A stretch of DNA of 64,000 bases from Chryseobacterium sp. (GCF_029240215.1 NZ_JARBTK010000001.1:372001-436000), one strand, 5' to 3'; counted from the stretch's first letter, positions 53,999 through 62,004 are shown. Program-made: numbers and translations. Notes: generated from the letters alone by a model not told the origin.

Positions 53999-54055
53999 TT
54001 AGATGAGTTTCAATAGCTCTTCCGCCAAAACATTGTCATAGCAATTTCCTTTTAC
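53999..54055 (-). mobile_element. IS3-family transposase scrap
   Basis: The minus strand encodes VKGNCYDNVLAEELLKLI followed by a stop. KGNCYDN-AE is the conserved last-Glu region of the DDE domain of IS3 transposase B (OrfB). Nothing else of the element remains. Confidence 0.65.
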
Positions 54056-54267
54056 TCATCAATTTTTAAAAGATGCTAACCGCCTCTTTTAAGATGTCAT
54101 GTTCTAGATTTGTTTCTTTTAAGTTCCTTTCGGAGCCTGATCTTTTTCATACTCTTAATGTTAAAGATTATAAGAATTGTGTCCTAACAAAGTTAGCAAC
54201 TCCACTCATCTTTATAACCTTATTAAAAGATTCAATTCTACTTAGAACATTGTTCTATTATTTGTAA
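54056..54267. other. Gene-free stretch
   Basis: A short open frame on the plus strand (54073-54267) has no domain marks and is treated as chance. No hairpin or repeat stands out. Confidence 0.3.
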
Positions 54268-55506
54268 TTATGTTGCAGAAATCTCTTCATACATTTTCTG
54301 AAAGTAATTACTTAGCTTAACCGTTCTGTCCATGTCAAAAGAGTTTATATATTTTAGGAACATTTCTTCGGTACTGTGCCCCGTGGCCTCCATTAGTAAA
54401 GGAGTAGGTATCTTGCCATAAAAGTTAGAAGCAAAACTTCGCCTACCGATGTGACTTGATATTACTGACCATTTCTCAATTCTCAACAGCTTAGTCCTGT
54501 GTCCTAAACGCTTACGGGCATTTATCGTTTCATCGATCCCGGATAACCTTGCTATTTCTTTTATATCCTCATTATATTTTTGTATAGCTAAAGCATCAGG
54601 AAATTTACAGTTGTTTCTATTGATTATATTCTGAACAATAGGATGTAGCGGTAGAAAAATTTCCTTCTGTGTTTTTTGCTGAACGAAATTTAGACATTTT
54701 TTCTTATTTATTTCTATAAGCTGGGTGTTAGAAAACTTCATAAAGTCGGAGACTCTTTGCCCTGTATAACAGCTGATCAGCAACCAGTCCTTGGCATCTT
54801 GTAGATGGGAAGGTACGTTGGTATACTTTATTTTAAGTATCTCGGGTTCAGTCAATGTTATAACTTCTTTGTTCTGTCGCTCTCTACGTACTTCAAGTTC
54901 ACGAACACGCGTCTGAATGCCTTTACGTTCAGCAAAGTTGAGAATTGTTTTAACAAAGTGAATTGTTCTATACAGTGTATTTTCACTATAATCTTCTTCT
55001 TTTCCAAACACTAAAAAATTCTTAATAAATTCTGAATTAACCTGTTCAACATATAGCCTTTCAGCAAGGTATCCCTCAAATTTCTGCATTAAATTAAAAA
55101 AAACTTTGTATCGTTTATAAGTGGAATGCGAAATAACCTCCTCCTTTGTACGTATGTATTGCTCCATAAAAAACAATAGAGTCATTTCAGGGAAACTGCT
55201 CTGTTTATTAAGGCAGATATTTTTTACGATTTGTGAAAAAAGCCGTTGACTAATCTGCTTCTTTTTAATGATTAGTTGGCTGTAATATTCCTTGAGCTCA
55301 ACTTTTAAAGTATTTATTTTATTATTAAGATCCTTATATTTTTTGAGGTAAATATTTTTGGGACGTTGTTTTTCTCTATCCCATTCTGTTTCTAAAATTC
55401 GAAGTGGCATATGAACAACAAAACTATTGTTATTTAAATCATCTGTAAATTTTAGATTAATATTTCTTATAGCTCCATTACTTGAAAGGAAGAACTGAAA
55501 TGTCAT
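54268..55506 (-). CDS. Tyrosine recombinase (Bacteroidota integrase type)
   Basis: 412-residue site-specific recombinase with an arm-binding N-terminal domain, a SAM-like core-binding domain (about 105-210) and a full catalytic domain. Catalytic residues: Arg251 in CYTGQRVSDF, Lys278 in QQKTQKE, His352 and Arg355 in SHIGRRSFAS, His377 in TGHSTEE and Tyr386 in FLKYINSF. All are intact. The gene faces away from the 20-bp inverted-repeat pair at 55554-55775 that lies just upstream of it. The adjoining pair of inverted sites suggests DNA inversion rather than integration as its job. Confidence 0.92.
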   Translation of the reverse strand: MTFQFFLSSNGAIRNINLKFTDDLNNNSFVVHMPLRILETEWDREKQRPKNIYLKKYKDLNNKINTLKVELKEYYSQLIIKKKQISQRLFSQIVKNICLNKQSSFPEMTLLFFMEQYIRTKEEVISHSTYKRYKVFFNLMQKFEGYLAERLYVEQVNSEFIKNFLVFGKEEDYSENTLYRTIHFVKTILNFAERKGIQTRVRELEVRRERQNKEVITLTEPEILKIKYTNVPSHLQDAKDWLLISCYTGQRVSDFMKFSNTQLIEINKKKCLNFVQQKTQKEIFLPLHPIVQNIINRNNCKFPDALAIQKYNEDIKEIARLSGIDETINARKRLGHRTKLLRIEKWSVISSHIGRRSFASNFYGKIPTPLLMEATGHSTEEMFLKYINSFDMDRTVKLSNYFQKMYEEISAT

Positions 55507-55553
55507 TTTGATAATTTGAAGAGTTAATTACCTACGAATCTAGGGAAAAAAAA

Positions 55554-55573
55554 GTAGTCCTATCTAGACTACT
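55554..55573 (+). repeat. Inverted repeat, left site of putative switch
   Basis: GTAGTCCTATCTAGACTACT. Within it, AAGTAGTC (two bases before) and GACTACTT flank the 7-bp asymmetric CTATCTA, giving the half-site/spacer/half-site layout of tyrosine recombinase crossover sites. It lies 47 bp upstream of the recombinase start. An exact inverted copy is at 55756-55775. Confidence 0.8.
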
Positions 55574-55581
55574 TAATACCA

Positions 55582-55589
55582 CAAATATA
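55582..55589 (-). promoter_or_regulatory. Possible -7 promoter element within invertible segment
   Basis: On the minus strand TATATTTG fits the Bacteroidota -7 element TAnnTTTG exactly. In the present orientation it would read left, through the left site, into the recombinase gene; after inversion it would read right toward 56015. There is no good TTTG element 19-21 bp upstream, so the promoter call is tentative. Confidence 0.4.
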
Positions 55590-55755
55590 AAAAAATATAC
55601 ATAGAAATAAAATTTTTAAACAATTGATAATTAAAAGATTTGCAAAATTTATTTTTTACAAAATCCTAAAATGCGATATATTAAATTTTCAACGATACAT
55701 CCTTTTTATTAAAAAAAATAATATATATTCTGTTTATCAGTAAATTATATTTAAT

Positions 55756-55775
55756 AGTAGTCTAGATAGGACTAC
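55756..55775 (-). repeat. Inverted repeat, right site of putative switch
   Basis: The reverse complement of 55756-55775 equals GTAGTCCTATCTAGACTACT, a perfect 20-base match to the left site. The 182 bp between the two sites are flanked in inverted orientation, the geometry required for reversible inversion. Confidence 0.8.
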
Positions 55776-56014
55776 AAATATGTACTTTTTATATTTCTAA
55801 CTAAAAAAATTAGTTTTATGTTTATTAACGAGACGGAATATTTATCTCTACGCAAAATCAATTATGCGTTTAAAATATGATGCAAATTACATATTTAACT
55901 TGACCAACCTTCCTAAGACGTTAAAATCAAAGTTTAAAATATAAATAGAATACTAATAAATCTATACCCTTTACCATGAATAAATAACAATAACCAATTC
56001 TAAATCACCACCAA
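55776..56014. other. Leader between the switch and the orphan genes
   Basis: AT-rich, gene-free. It contains a small hairpin, AACTAAAAAAATTAGTTT near 55799-55816, which could act as a weak terminator or RNA structure just outside the invertible segment. No other promoter-like element is clear. Confidence 0.35.
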
Positions 56015-56278
56015 ATGCAAACTAATCAAACTATGAAAATACCCTATTACAAAAATGATTGCAATGATATTACATTTTTAAAATATTCTGAAAAAATATC
56101 GCAATGTCACAAGTTATTAAATAAAGATGTTCGAACCTATTGCCATCTTGTTAATACTTATAATACAACTTTTGCTAAAAACAATCTTCTAGCATACGAC
56201 ACCTTTAACCAATACCATCGATTTGTAATAAGTCCACAACTAGCGAGCTATTACAAGCTTGTAGAAATACAGTTATGA
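56015..56278 (+). CDS. Orphan small protein
   Basis: 87-residue protein of no recognised family (MQTNQTMKIPYYKNDCNDIT...), cytosolic by composition, Tyr/Asn-rich, with three Cys. It is the first rightward gene after the putative switch. A 49-bp gap separates it from the next gene. It has codon use as AT-rich as its neighbours. Coding status is likely but not proven. Confidence 0.5.
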   Translation: MQTNQTMKIPYYKNDCNDITFLKYSEKISQCHKLLNKDVRTYCHLVNTYNTTFAKNNLLAYDTFNQYHRFVISPQLASYYKLVEIQL

Positions 56279-56327
56279 AATGGAAAACAGCACCATATCT
56301 AAAAACTCATAACTAAATATTAATTTC

Positions 56328-56786
56328 ATGCTTGTTACCAATAAAAAGAGCGTAGTTCGAAAAATGAATCTTCTGCTAACTATTCTTGCATTAATTTTTT
56401 GCGCAACCGTTGTAGGTTTTGTTCTAAAACCTTTAATCAAATATAATTTTAGAGTTCCATTTTTAATATTGATGATAATATTAATTATGGTAATTTTTAA
56501 TTCAATTAAAAATTTAAGGATATTTCAATTTGAAAATATAGGATCGACATTCAGTATTAAATACTATCACCCATTTAAAGGAGGTATTATATTTCCTTAC
56601 CTTGAATTTCCTATTTCTAATATAAAAAGGTTCAAAATAGAAGAAAATTTTTTAAAATCCGACCTTCTTAAAATTGATGTTCTTGTAAAAGAGAACAACA
56701 GAATTATAAAAATTAAGCTAAAAATTTCAAACCTCAAAAACAATGACTACCGAAAAATGGAAAACTCTTTAAAACCAAACTATTAA
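56328..56786 (+). CDS. Membrane protein with PH-like domain
   Basis: 152-residue protein. Two transmembrane helices (about 15-33, LLLTILALIFCATVVGFVL, and 40-62, FLILMIILIMVIF) precede a beta-rich domain (STFSIKYYHPFKGGIIFPYLEFPISNIKRFKIEE) reminiscent of bacterial PH domains. ATG 56364 (MNLLLT) is an alternative start. It may be a small membrane protein of unknown function. Co-directional with the 87-residue gene, so possibly under the same switch. Confidence 0.6.
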   Translation: MLVTNKKSVVRKMNLLLTILALIFCATVVGFVLKPLIKYNFRVPFLILMIILIMVIFNSIKNLRIFQFENIGSTFSIKYYHPFKGGIIFPYLEFPISNIKRFKIEENFLKSDLLKIDVLVKENNRIIKIKLKISNLKNNDYRKMENSLKPNY

Positions 56787-57058
56787 ATGAAAAACCCGCC
56801 ATTTCTAGAATTATTAGTAAAGTTATGATTAATCATAATTTCTTATTTCTAATAAATCTTTCTATCATTCTATATTAAATCTCCAAAACATTAAACTAAT
56901 AATATGAAATACTTAAAACGTACATTTTCTCTATTTATGAAATTTCTCCAAAAAAAAATTTTTATCAGCAAAGAAGTTTGAGTATCGTACTATCATTTTA
57001 CAAATAGTAGAATTGTAAAATACAAACAGCCTTCACTATAATTATTAAATTTAAAAAT
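56787..57058. other. Intergenic stretch with a possible micro-ORF
   Basis: Between the membrane protein and the cupin-like gene there is one 25-codon frame (56904-56981, MKYLKRTFSLFMKFLQKKI...) with a basic, hydrophobic composition; I do not count it as a gene. No terminator is visible. Confidence 0.3.
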
Positions 57059-57592
57059 ATGATCGAATTATCCAGTCAAATCGTAAATCATGGATTTAGC
57101 TTCAATTCTTTATCACAAATCATTGAGAGAAACAATTATACACTGAACTTTACAACATTAAAATTTAATTCTATTTTCCTTTCAATAGACGACTTAGAGA
57201 TTAAAGTAGGAAATGAGCTCTATCAGATTGAGGGAGGGAATATAGTATTTTTAGGTCCTCAACAAAAATTTGAGTTAGTAAATACTGATGCAAAAAACTT
57301 ATATATTATCGCTTTTTCATCAACCTTTTATGAAAGTCCTACTAAAAATATTTTACTAAACTCAGAAATTTTTTCCAATAATACATGTCATATCTTTGCT
57401 GATCCTTATTTTTGTAATGACAAACATAACAAGGTATTTGTAATCGAGAGACTTTTGAAATTTTCACTTAAAGATAAATTATTATTTAAGTCGGTAGTTC
57501 ATAATACCATAGAATCACTTTTATTAAATGCATACTTTCATAAAAATTATCTTAAAAAAAATAATGCCTCTTACACAGTAACCACAAAATGA
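57059..57592 (+). CDS. Cupin-like sensor without HTH (AraC N-terminal-like)
   Basis: 177-residue protein whose first 110 residues resemble the ligand domain of AraC regulators (FLSIDDLEIKVGNELYQIEGGNIVFLGPQQKFELVNTDAKNLYIIAFSS), a typical cupin order. The DNA-binding domain is missing: after the helical linker (about 140-165) the protein ends at TVTTK. It could be a truncated regulator, or a stand-alone sensor. It lies 7 bp before the truncated recombinase on the other strand, so a recombination break may have removed the HTH. Confidence 0.6.
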   Translation: MIELSSQIVNHGFSFNSLSQIIERNNYTLNFTTLKFNSIFLSIDDLEIKVGNELYQIEGGNIVFLGPQQKFELVNTDAKNLYIIAFSSTFYESPTKNILLNSEIFSNNTCHIFADPYFCNDKHNKVFVIERLLKFSLKDKLLFKSVVHNTIESLLLNAYFHKNYLKKNNASYTVTTK

Positions 57593-57598
57593 CCACAT

Positions 57599-58330
57599 TC
57601 ACCTCAATCTGTCTGATGCAAATTCCTTTTCATAAATCGTCTGAATTTCTTTCTTGGTAAGATATGGACGTTCTACTACCTTAAGCTTTGCTTTGTAGCC
57701 TAGAAAAGGATCTTTAGAGAGCCAGCCATTCGCTATACATAAGCAAATGATCTTTTTAAAATTCTTGATGTATTTTACAGCAGTATTGTTTGCGCATTTA
57801 CGCACACTATGAAGCCAAAAATCATAATCCATTATAAAAGCATGATCAATTTTTGTGATGTCAATATCAGAAGTTTTATATTTCCAGATTAAAAATTCCT
57901 GCGTATGCTTTAACGATGTTTTATAACGCTCCAATGTTCCCGGGGCAAAATCCTGACCTACCAGTGCTTCCACTTTATCATTATGATCCTGAAAAATAGG
58001 AATGAGCATTCTTGTGGAAATATCGGTTCCAAGTAGTTTAGATTTTAAACTCTCTGATGTTACAAAGTCTTCTTCTTTCAGCATCAGGTAATGAGAATCG
58101 TAAACTTGCTGTTCCAAAGTTTTAAGATAGACATTAAGCGTTTTCGCCTCCTGAGAGTTGCCAACTGCTTTATGTGCTTTAACATCCCATTTCTGTGGGT
58201 CGATGTACCTTTTAGCGGCAATGTCAGCTGCCTTGCCATCTATCGTTATTCTTAAGTAGATGGGAGCAGTTCCGTTTGTTCTAATTTTATTCTTTTTTAT
58301 AAAGAATAACAGGTTGAATGTTTTGTTCAT
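57599..58330 (-). pseudogene. Tyrosine recombinase, truncated (catalytic domain missing)
   Basis: 243 residues: arm-binding domain with FNLLFFIKKNKIRTNGTAPIYLRITIDGK and the SAM-like core-binding domain with FAPGTLERYKTSLKHTQEFL and NNTAVKYIKNFKKIICLCIANG, up to LTKKEIQTIYEKEFASDRLR. A normal integrase would continue with the catalytic Arg-containing CFTGLAY region; here the frame stops instead. So only DNA-binding parts remain. It lies immediately downstream of tRNA-Ser, the typical location of an integrated element's integrase. Confidence 0.85.
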
Positions 58331-58524
58331 AGTGTGGTAACTTTAATTGTTAATAATTTACTTTTTGTTACCACTTTCTGCAAGATGTACAATCGTTAGA
58401 CTGCCTATTGGTCGGGCTTCCCTGAATTTTTCGTGACCTATTTTCAAATTTTCAGGATAGGTCACGAAAAAGGTCATATAAATCGTGACCTTTTTTGATT
58501 TTTTTTTACTCTAGCGTAAAACAA
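58331..58524. other. Intergenic stretch upstream of the truncated recombinase
   Basis: No gene. It carries three copies of a TCGTGACCT motif (58431-58491) treated separately. Confidence 0.4.
58431..58491. repeat. Three TCGTGACCT repeats by truncated integrase
   Basis: TCGTGACCTA at 58431-58440, its inverse TAGGTCACGA at 58458-58467 and TCGTGACCT again at 58483-58491, with a partial AGGTCAT in between. They lie between the truncated integrase start and the tRNA, where arm-type sites of an integrase or its attachment region would be expected. Confidence 0.55.
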
Positions 58525-58558
58525 AAAACGCTGTAAACATTGATGTTTACAGCGTTTT
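58525..58558 (-). terminator. Strong hairpin terminator
   Basis: AAAACGCTGTAAACAT-TG-ATGTTTACAGCGTTTT, a perfect 16-bp stem just downstream of the tRNA-Ser 3' end; it should end the tRNA transcript. Confidence 0.85.
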
Positions 58559-58582
58559 AGCTTATTTTAGTATCTCTACCAG

Positions 58583-58667
58583 CGGAGAGAGAGGGATTCG
58601 AACCCCCGGACCTGTTACAGTCAATAGTTTTCAAGACTATCGCAATCGACCACTCTGCCATCTCTCC
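58583..58667 (-). tRNA. tRNA-Ser (TGA anticodon)
   Basis: 85-nt tRNA read on the minus strand. Acceptor stem GGAGAGA/TCTCTCC, D-loop GGCAGAGTGGTCGATTGC, anticodon loop CTTGAAA with TGA, the long variable arm typical of Ser tRNA, and TTCGAATCC in the T-loop. CCA is not encoded. The gene is intact, and its 3' end faces the accessory region with the truncated recombinase, so it is a likely integration target. Confidence 0.97.
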
Positions 58668-58806
58668 TGAACTGCGACTGTACTGTCGTTTTCAGTGGTG
58701 CAAATATAGGACTCTTTTCAATATCTGCAAAACAATTTCAAATTAAATTTATTTTAAATTAATAATCCATTAAAAATCAGTCGAATTATTTTAAATTGAA
58801 ATTAAA

Positions 58807-59178
58807 TCATTGCAACAAAACCTGAGATTTCATTCCTATTATAACTGCAGCAAAACCTAAAACTATGCTCAAAACTACATATAAAAGTAGTGTTGTGTAT
58901 TGTTGATTTTGCCATAATGAATAATTCTCAACAGAAAAAGTAGAGAAAGTAGTAAAACCTCCACAAAATCCTGTAATGAGTAGATATTTTAGGTAATTAT
59001 CATTCTTCATAAAATAAGAAGTTAAGAATCCAATAATAAGGCATCCCATTATATTTACCAAAAATGTCCCCATGGGAAATGAATTTACATTCCACAGTTT
59101 TTGGGTATAATTTGACATAAGATATCTTAAGATACTTCCAAATCCGCCACCGAGAAAAATGAACAGTATGTTTTTCAT
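58807..59178 (-). CDS. crcB: Fluoride exporter CrcB/Fluc
   Basis: 123-residue membrane protein with four helices, a dimeric fluoride channel. Markers: FLGGGFGSILRYLMSNY, FPMGTFLVNIMGCLIIGFL and GFCGGFTTFSTFSVENY, the last with the Phe-box and TTFSTFS track. I start it at ATG 59178 (MKNILFIF) rather than 59229, because the longer frame would run through the trxB terminator. No fluoride riboswitch is visible upstream. Confidence 0.95.
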   Translation of the reverse strand: MKNILFIFLGGGFGSILRYLMSNYTQKLWNVNSFPMGTFLVNIMGCLIIGFLTSYFMKNDNYLKYLLITGFCGGFTTFSTFSVENYSLWQNQQYTTLLLYVVLSIVLGFAAVIIGMKSQVLLQ

Positions 59179-59187
59179 GATAAAAAG

Positions 59188-59209
59188 AAACGCACCAAGA
59201 GGTGCGTTT
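59188..59209 (-). terminator. trxB terminator
   Basis: AAACGCACC-aaga-GGTGCGTTT with a T-run, 21 bp after the trxB stop; the same hairpin lies at the start of crcB, so crcB needs its own promoter or readthrough. Confidence 0.8.
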
Positions 59210-59229
59210 TTATATTTAAAATTTGACAA

Positions 59230-60171
59230 TTAGTGTAATTCAGCCAAATATTTTTCAGCATCCATTGCTGCCATACAACCGCTTCCTGCCGCTGTAATCG
59301 CCTGTCTGTAGATATGATCCTGAACATCTCCTGCCGCAAAAACTCCGGGAAGATTAGTACGTGTAGATCCTTTTTCAGTAAGAATATATCCGTTTTCATC
59401 TAAATTGATCTGTCCTACGAAAATATCGGTGTTCGGTTTGTGACCGATTGCGATAAAAATTCCGTGAACATCAATTGTAGATTTTTCCTGAGTCTGGTTA
59501 TTGATCACAACAGCTCTTTCAACCAAATTATTCTCACCTTCAATACCAATTAATTCATGGTGAAATTTCACTTCAATATTCGGTGTATTTTCAACTCTGT
59601 GAATCATTGCTTTTGATGCTCTAAATTCATCTTTTCTTACCAACATTGTTACTTTGTTGACAAGCTTTGCAAGATAAGTTGCTTCCTCAGCGGCAGTATC
59701 TCCGGCTCCTACAACCACAACATCCTTTCCTCTGTAGAAAAAACCGTCGCAGGTTGCACAGGCAGAAACTCCTCCCCCATTATATTTTTTTTCGTCGTCT
59801 AAACCTAAATATTTTGCAGTAGCACCTGTAGAAATAATTACTGTTTTTGCAAAAAGCTCTTTATTTCCTGCATATAACTTATGAACACCGCCAACTTCTT
59901 TGGAAAATTCAGCTTTGGTGATCATTTCGTAATGAACTTTTGTATCAAATCTTTCTGCTTGTTTTTGCAGATCCATCATCATTTCAGGACCTGTAATTCC
60001 TGCAGGATATCCAGGAAAATTATCAACTTCGGTAGTTGTCGTTAATTGTCCACCCGGCTCAAGACCTGTATATAACTCAGGCTTTAAGTCTGCTCTCGCT
60101 GCATAAATTGCTGCTGTAAAACCAGAAGGTCCGGATCCTACGATGATACAATCTAAAATATTTTGCTCCAT
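59230..60171 (-). CDS. trxB: Thioredoxin-disulfide reductase
   Basis: 313-residue low-molecular-weight thioredoxin reductase; transfers electrons from NADPH through FAD to thioredoxin in the cytosol. The FAD loop VGSGPSG (11-17), redox-active CATC (Cys138, Cys141) in SACATCDG, the NADPH loop VVGAGDTAAEEA (154-165), and the FAD-binding GVFAAGDVQDH near the end are all present. Usual length, intact. It precedes crcB on the same strand. Confidence 0.98.
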   Translation of the reverse strand: MEQNILDCIIVGSGPSGFTAAIYAARADLKPELYTGLEPGGQLTTTTEVDNFPGYPAGITGPEMMMDLQKQAERFDTKVHYEMITKAEFSKEVGGVHKLYAGNKELFAKTVIISTGATAKYLGLDDEKKYNGGGVSACATCDGFFYRGKDVVVVGAGDTAAEEATYLAKLVNKVTMLVRKDEFRASKAMIHRVENTPNIEVKFHHELIGIEGENNLVERAVVINNQTQEKSTIDVHGIFIAIGHKPNTDIFVGQINLDENGYILTEKGSTRTNLPGVFAAGDVQDHIYRQAITAAGSGCMAAMDAEKYLAELH

Positions 60172-60372
60172 AATTAGCTTTTCAAAAAGATTTAAATTTT
60201 TAAGATGACAAAGTTCGTAATTTTTAAGATTTAATTAAAGAAAAATTAATGATAGTTTTCAATAATAAATATGTCGATTGTCAATTGAGACTGTCAATAA
60301 GTAAAAGTAGAATGTGTGTGTTCAAAATCTGTCACAAATTGACTAGGAAATTAACCATTCATACTTCATCCA

Positions 60373-61410
60373 CTAAACCTTCATCTTAATTTTATCAACA
60401 TTAATAATTTTATAAACCAATTCCTTAATCAATTCTGCCTCACTCATATTCACAGCTCCCAAACCTTTTCCTTTCATATCAAATTCGCGGAGAATGGAAA
60501 TCACTCTCGTAGAATGTTTTAGCGGATATAATCTCGCCGCTTCTGCATAATCTTTAAGAAAATAAGGATTAACTCCCATTTGCGAAGCGATTACTTGTGG
60601 TGGCTGACCAGTCATTGTACTGTAAACAATCACATTAGAAAAATAATTATAAAGACTTGAAAGCAACATTACGAAAGGATTATTTTTTGGATTTTTACCC
60701 ATAAAATGAGCAATCTTAAACGCAGCGTTCGCATTTTTTGTTCCCAAAGCTTTCTGAAGTTCAAAAACATTGAATTCTTTGCTAATTCCGATGTGGTTTT
60801 CAACAATGGTTCCATCTAAAATCTGATCTTCTTTCAGAATAATTTTCAGTTTTCCCAACTCATTTGAAATTCTGGAAAGATCATTTCCGAGATATTCTGC
60901 GAGAAGATGAGAAATATTCGGGGCTGTTTTTATTTTAAGTCTGAGACATTCATCGGCAATCCATTTCGGGAGATTGTGATCTTTGAAAGACTCGCTCAAA
61001 AAAAGTGCGTTTGATTTGTCTAAAGATTTAGTAACCTTCTTTCGGCTGTCTAACTTTTTGTGTTTGTGAGCAAAAACCAAAACCGTAGATGGAACAGGAT
61101 TTTCCACGTACGCTTCCAGAGCTTTGCTTTCTTCATCATTAAATTTTAAATCCTGAGCTTCCTTTACGATGATTACCTGCTTATCGCCCATCATCGGAAA
61201 CTGTCTCGCCAGAGAAAGAACTTCCTGATAGGTTGTATCTTTTCCGTACGTTACAGTTTGGTTGAAGGCTTTTTCGTCTTCCTCCAGAAACTCGTGTTCA
61301 AGAGCTTTTACGGCAACGTCAATAAAGTAGGGTTCTTCTCCGTGAAAAAAATAAATCGGTAAAACTTCTTTATTTTTAATATTTTTGAGGATTAAATCTA
61401 ATTCTTTCAT
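60373..61410 (-). CDS. holA: DNA polymerase III delta subunit
   Basis: 345-residue clamp-loader subunit (HolA family). The N-terminal AAA-like domain has KEVLPIYFFHGEEPYFIDVAV (the GEEPYFID P-loop-like motif) and FPMMGDKQVIIVKEAQ, followed by DLSRISNELGKLKI in the central helical part and FNVFELQKALGTKN in the C-terminal collar. It opens the sliding clamp in DNA replication. Divergent from the HSDR-like gene with an 8-bp gap between starts. Confidence 0.92.
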   Translation of the reverse strand: MKELDLILKNIKNKEVLPIYFFHGEEPYFIDVAVKALEHEFLEEDEKAFNQTVTYGKDTTYQEVLSLARQFPMMGDKQVIIVKEAQDLKFNDEESKALEAYVENPVPSTVLVFAHKHKKLDSRKKVTKSLDKSNALFLSESFKDHNLPKWIADECLRLKIKTAPNISHLLAEYLGNDLSRISNELGKLKIILKEDQILDGTIVENHIGISKEFNVFELQKALGTKNANAAFKIAHFMGKNPKNNPFVMLLSSLYNYFSNVIVYSTMTGQPPQVIASQMGVNPYFLKDYAEAARLYPLKHSTRVISILREFDMKGKGLGAVNMSEAELIKELVYKIINVDKIKMKV

Positions 61411-61418
61411 CTTAATAA

Positions 61419-61847
61419 ATGGAACTTCCCAAACTGAATTTTCAGGAAACTTTTGATTTTAAATTCAAGAAAGACAAAGATAAGTTTTTTATCTATGATT
61501 TGGTTCGTAAAACTTACCTTTTGCTTACTCCTGAAGAATGGGTAAGACAACATTGGATACATTATTATCTTACAGTAAAATCTTACTCTGTATCGGCCCT
61601 GATCACAGAAAAAAAAATCGTTCTCAATGGTTTGACTAAAAGAATTGATCTTTTAATTACGGAAAAAGCACAGCCTGTAATTCTTATCGAATGCAAAGCG
61701 CCACAAATAAAGCTGACCGAAAAAACTTTCGAACAAACCGCACGTTACAATTCTATTATCGGAGCAAAAGAAATTGTTCTGACAAATGGTTTACAACATA
61801 TCAATGCTTATTATGATAATGGAGAATATCAGTTTTATAAACCCTGA
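61419..61847 (+). CDS. HSDR_N-like nuclease-fold protein
   Basis: 142-residue protein of the type I restriction HsdR N-terminal-like family, with the PD-(D/E)xK-type core KRIDLLITEKAQPVILIECKAP, in which Asp and Glu-x-Lys are in the right places. Stand-alone proteins of this sort are conserved beside holA in flavobacteria. DNA binding or cleavage is possible, but no restriction-modification genes are near, so a housekeeping role is likely. Confidence 0.85.
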   Translation: MELPKLNFQETFDFKFKKDKDKFFIYDLVRKTYLLLTPEEWVRQHWIHYYLTVKSYSVSALITEKKIVLNGLTKRIDLLITEKAQPVILIECKAPQIKLTEKTFEQTARYNSIIGAKEIVLTNGLQHINAYYDNGEYQFYKP

Positions 61848-61937
61848 AAGCTTTTATAACGTTTTATTCATCTCATTGTAAGTTATTTTTGTTAATTTAG
61901 ATAAAGGATTTATTTCAAATAACAATCATGCACAATT

Positions 61938-62004
61938 TTTGTCATTCCGTAGGAATCTCGGCTCGAATCTAAAAACATTGCTTAGATTCCTTCGGAATGA
62001 CAAA
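61938..62004. repeat. Inverted repeat with CATTCCG arms
   Basis: TTTGTCATTCCGTAGGAATC at the left and AGATTCCTTCGGAATGACAA at the right (61984-62004), almost perfect complements around ~25 bp. It is a dispersed flavobacterial intergenic palindrome, possibly a REP-like element. No transposase is close. Confidence 0.6.

Noticed and set aside
54073..54267. 64-codon plus-strand frame beside the recombinase
   Set aside because: No domain marks, convergent with the recombinase stop; treated as non-coding.
54268..55506. Tyrosine recombinase as the integron integrase for the cassette array
   Set aside because: It is 50 kb away, is of the Bacteroidota arm-binding type and shows none of the IntI-specific insertion; its own inverted sites lie next to it.
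56904..56981. 25-codon micro-ORF between orphan genes
   Set aside because: Too short and too AT-driven to support without conservation data.
61419..61847. A restriction-modification system
   Set aside because: Only an HsdR N-terminal-like domain is present; no methylase, specificity subunit or helicase is near.
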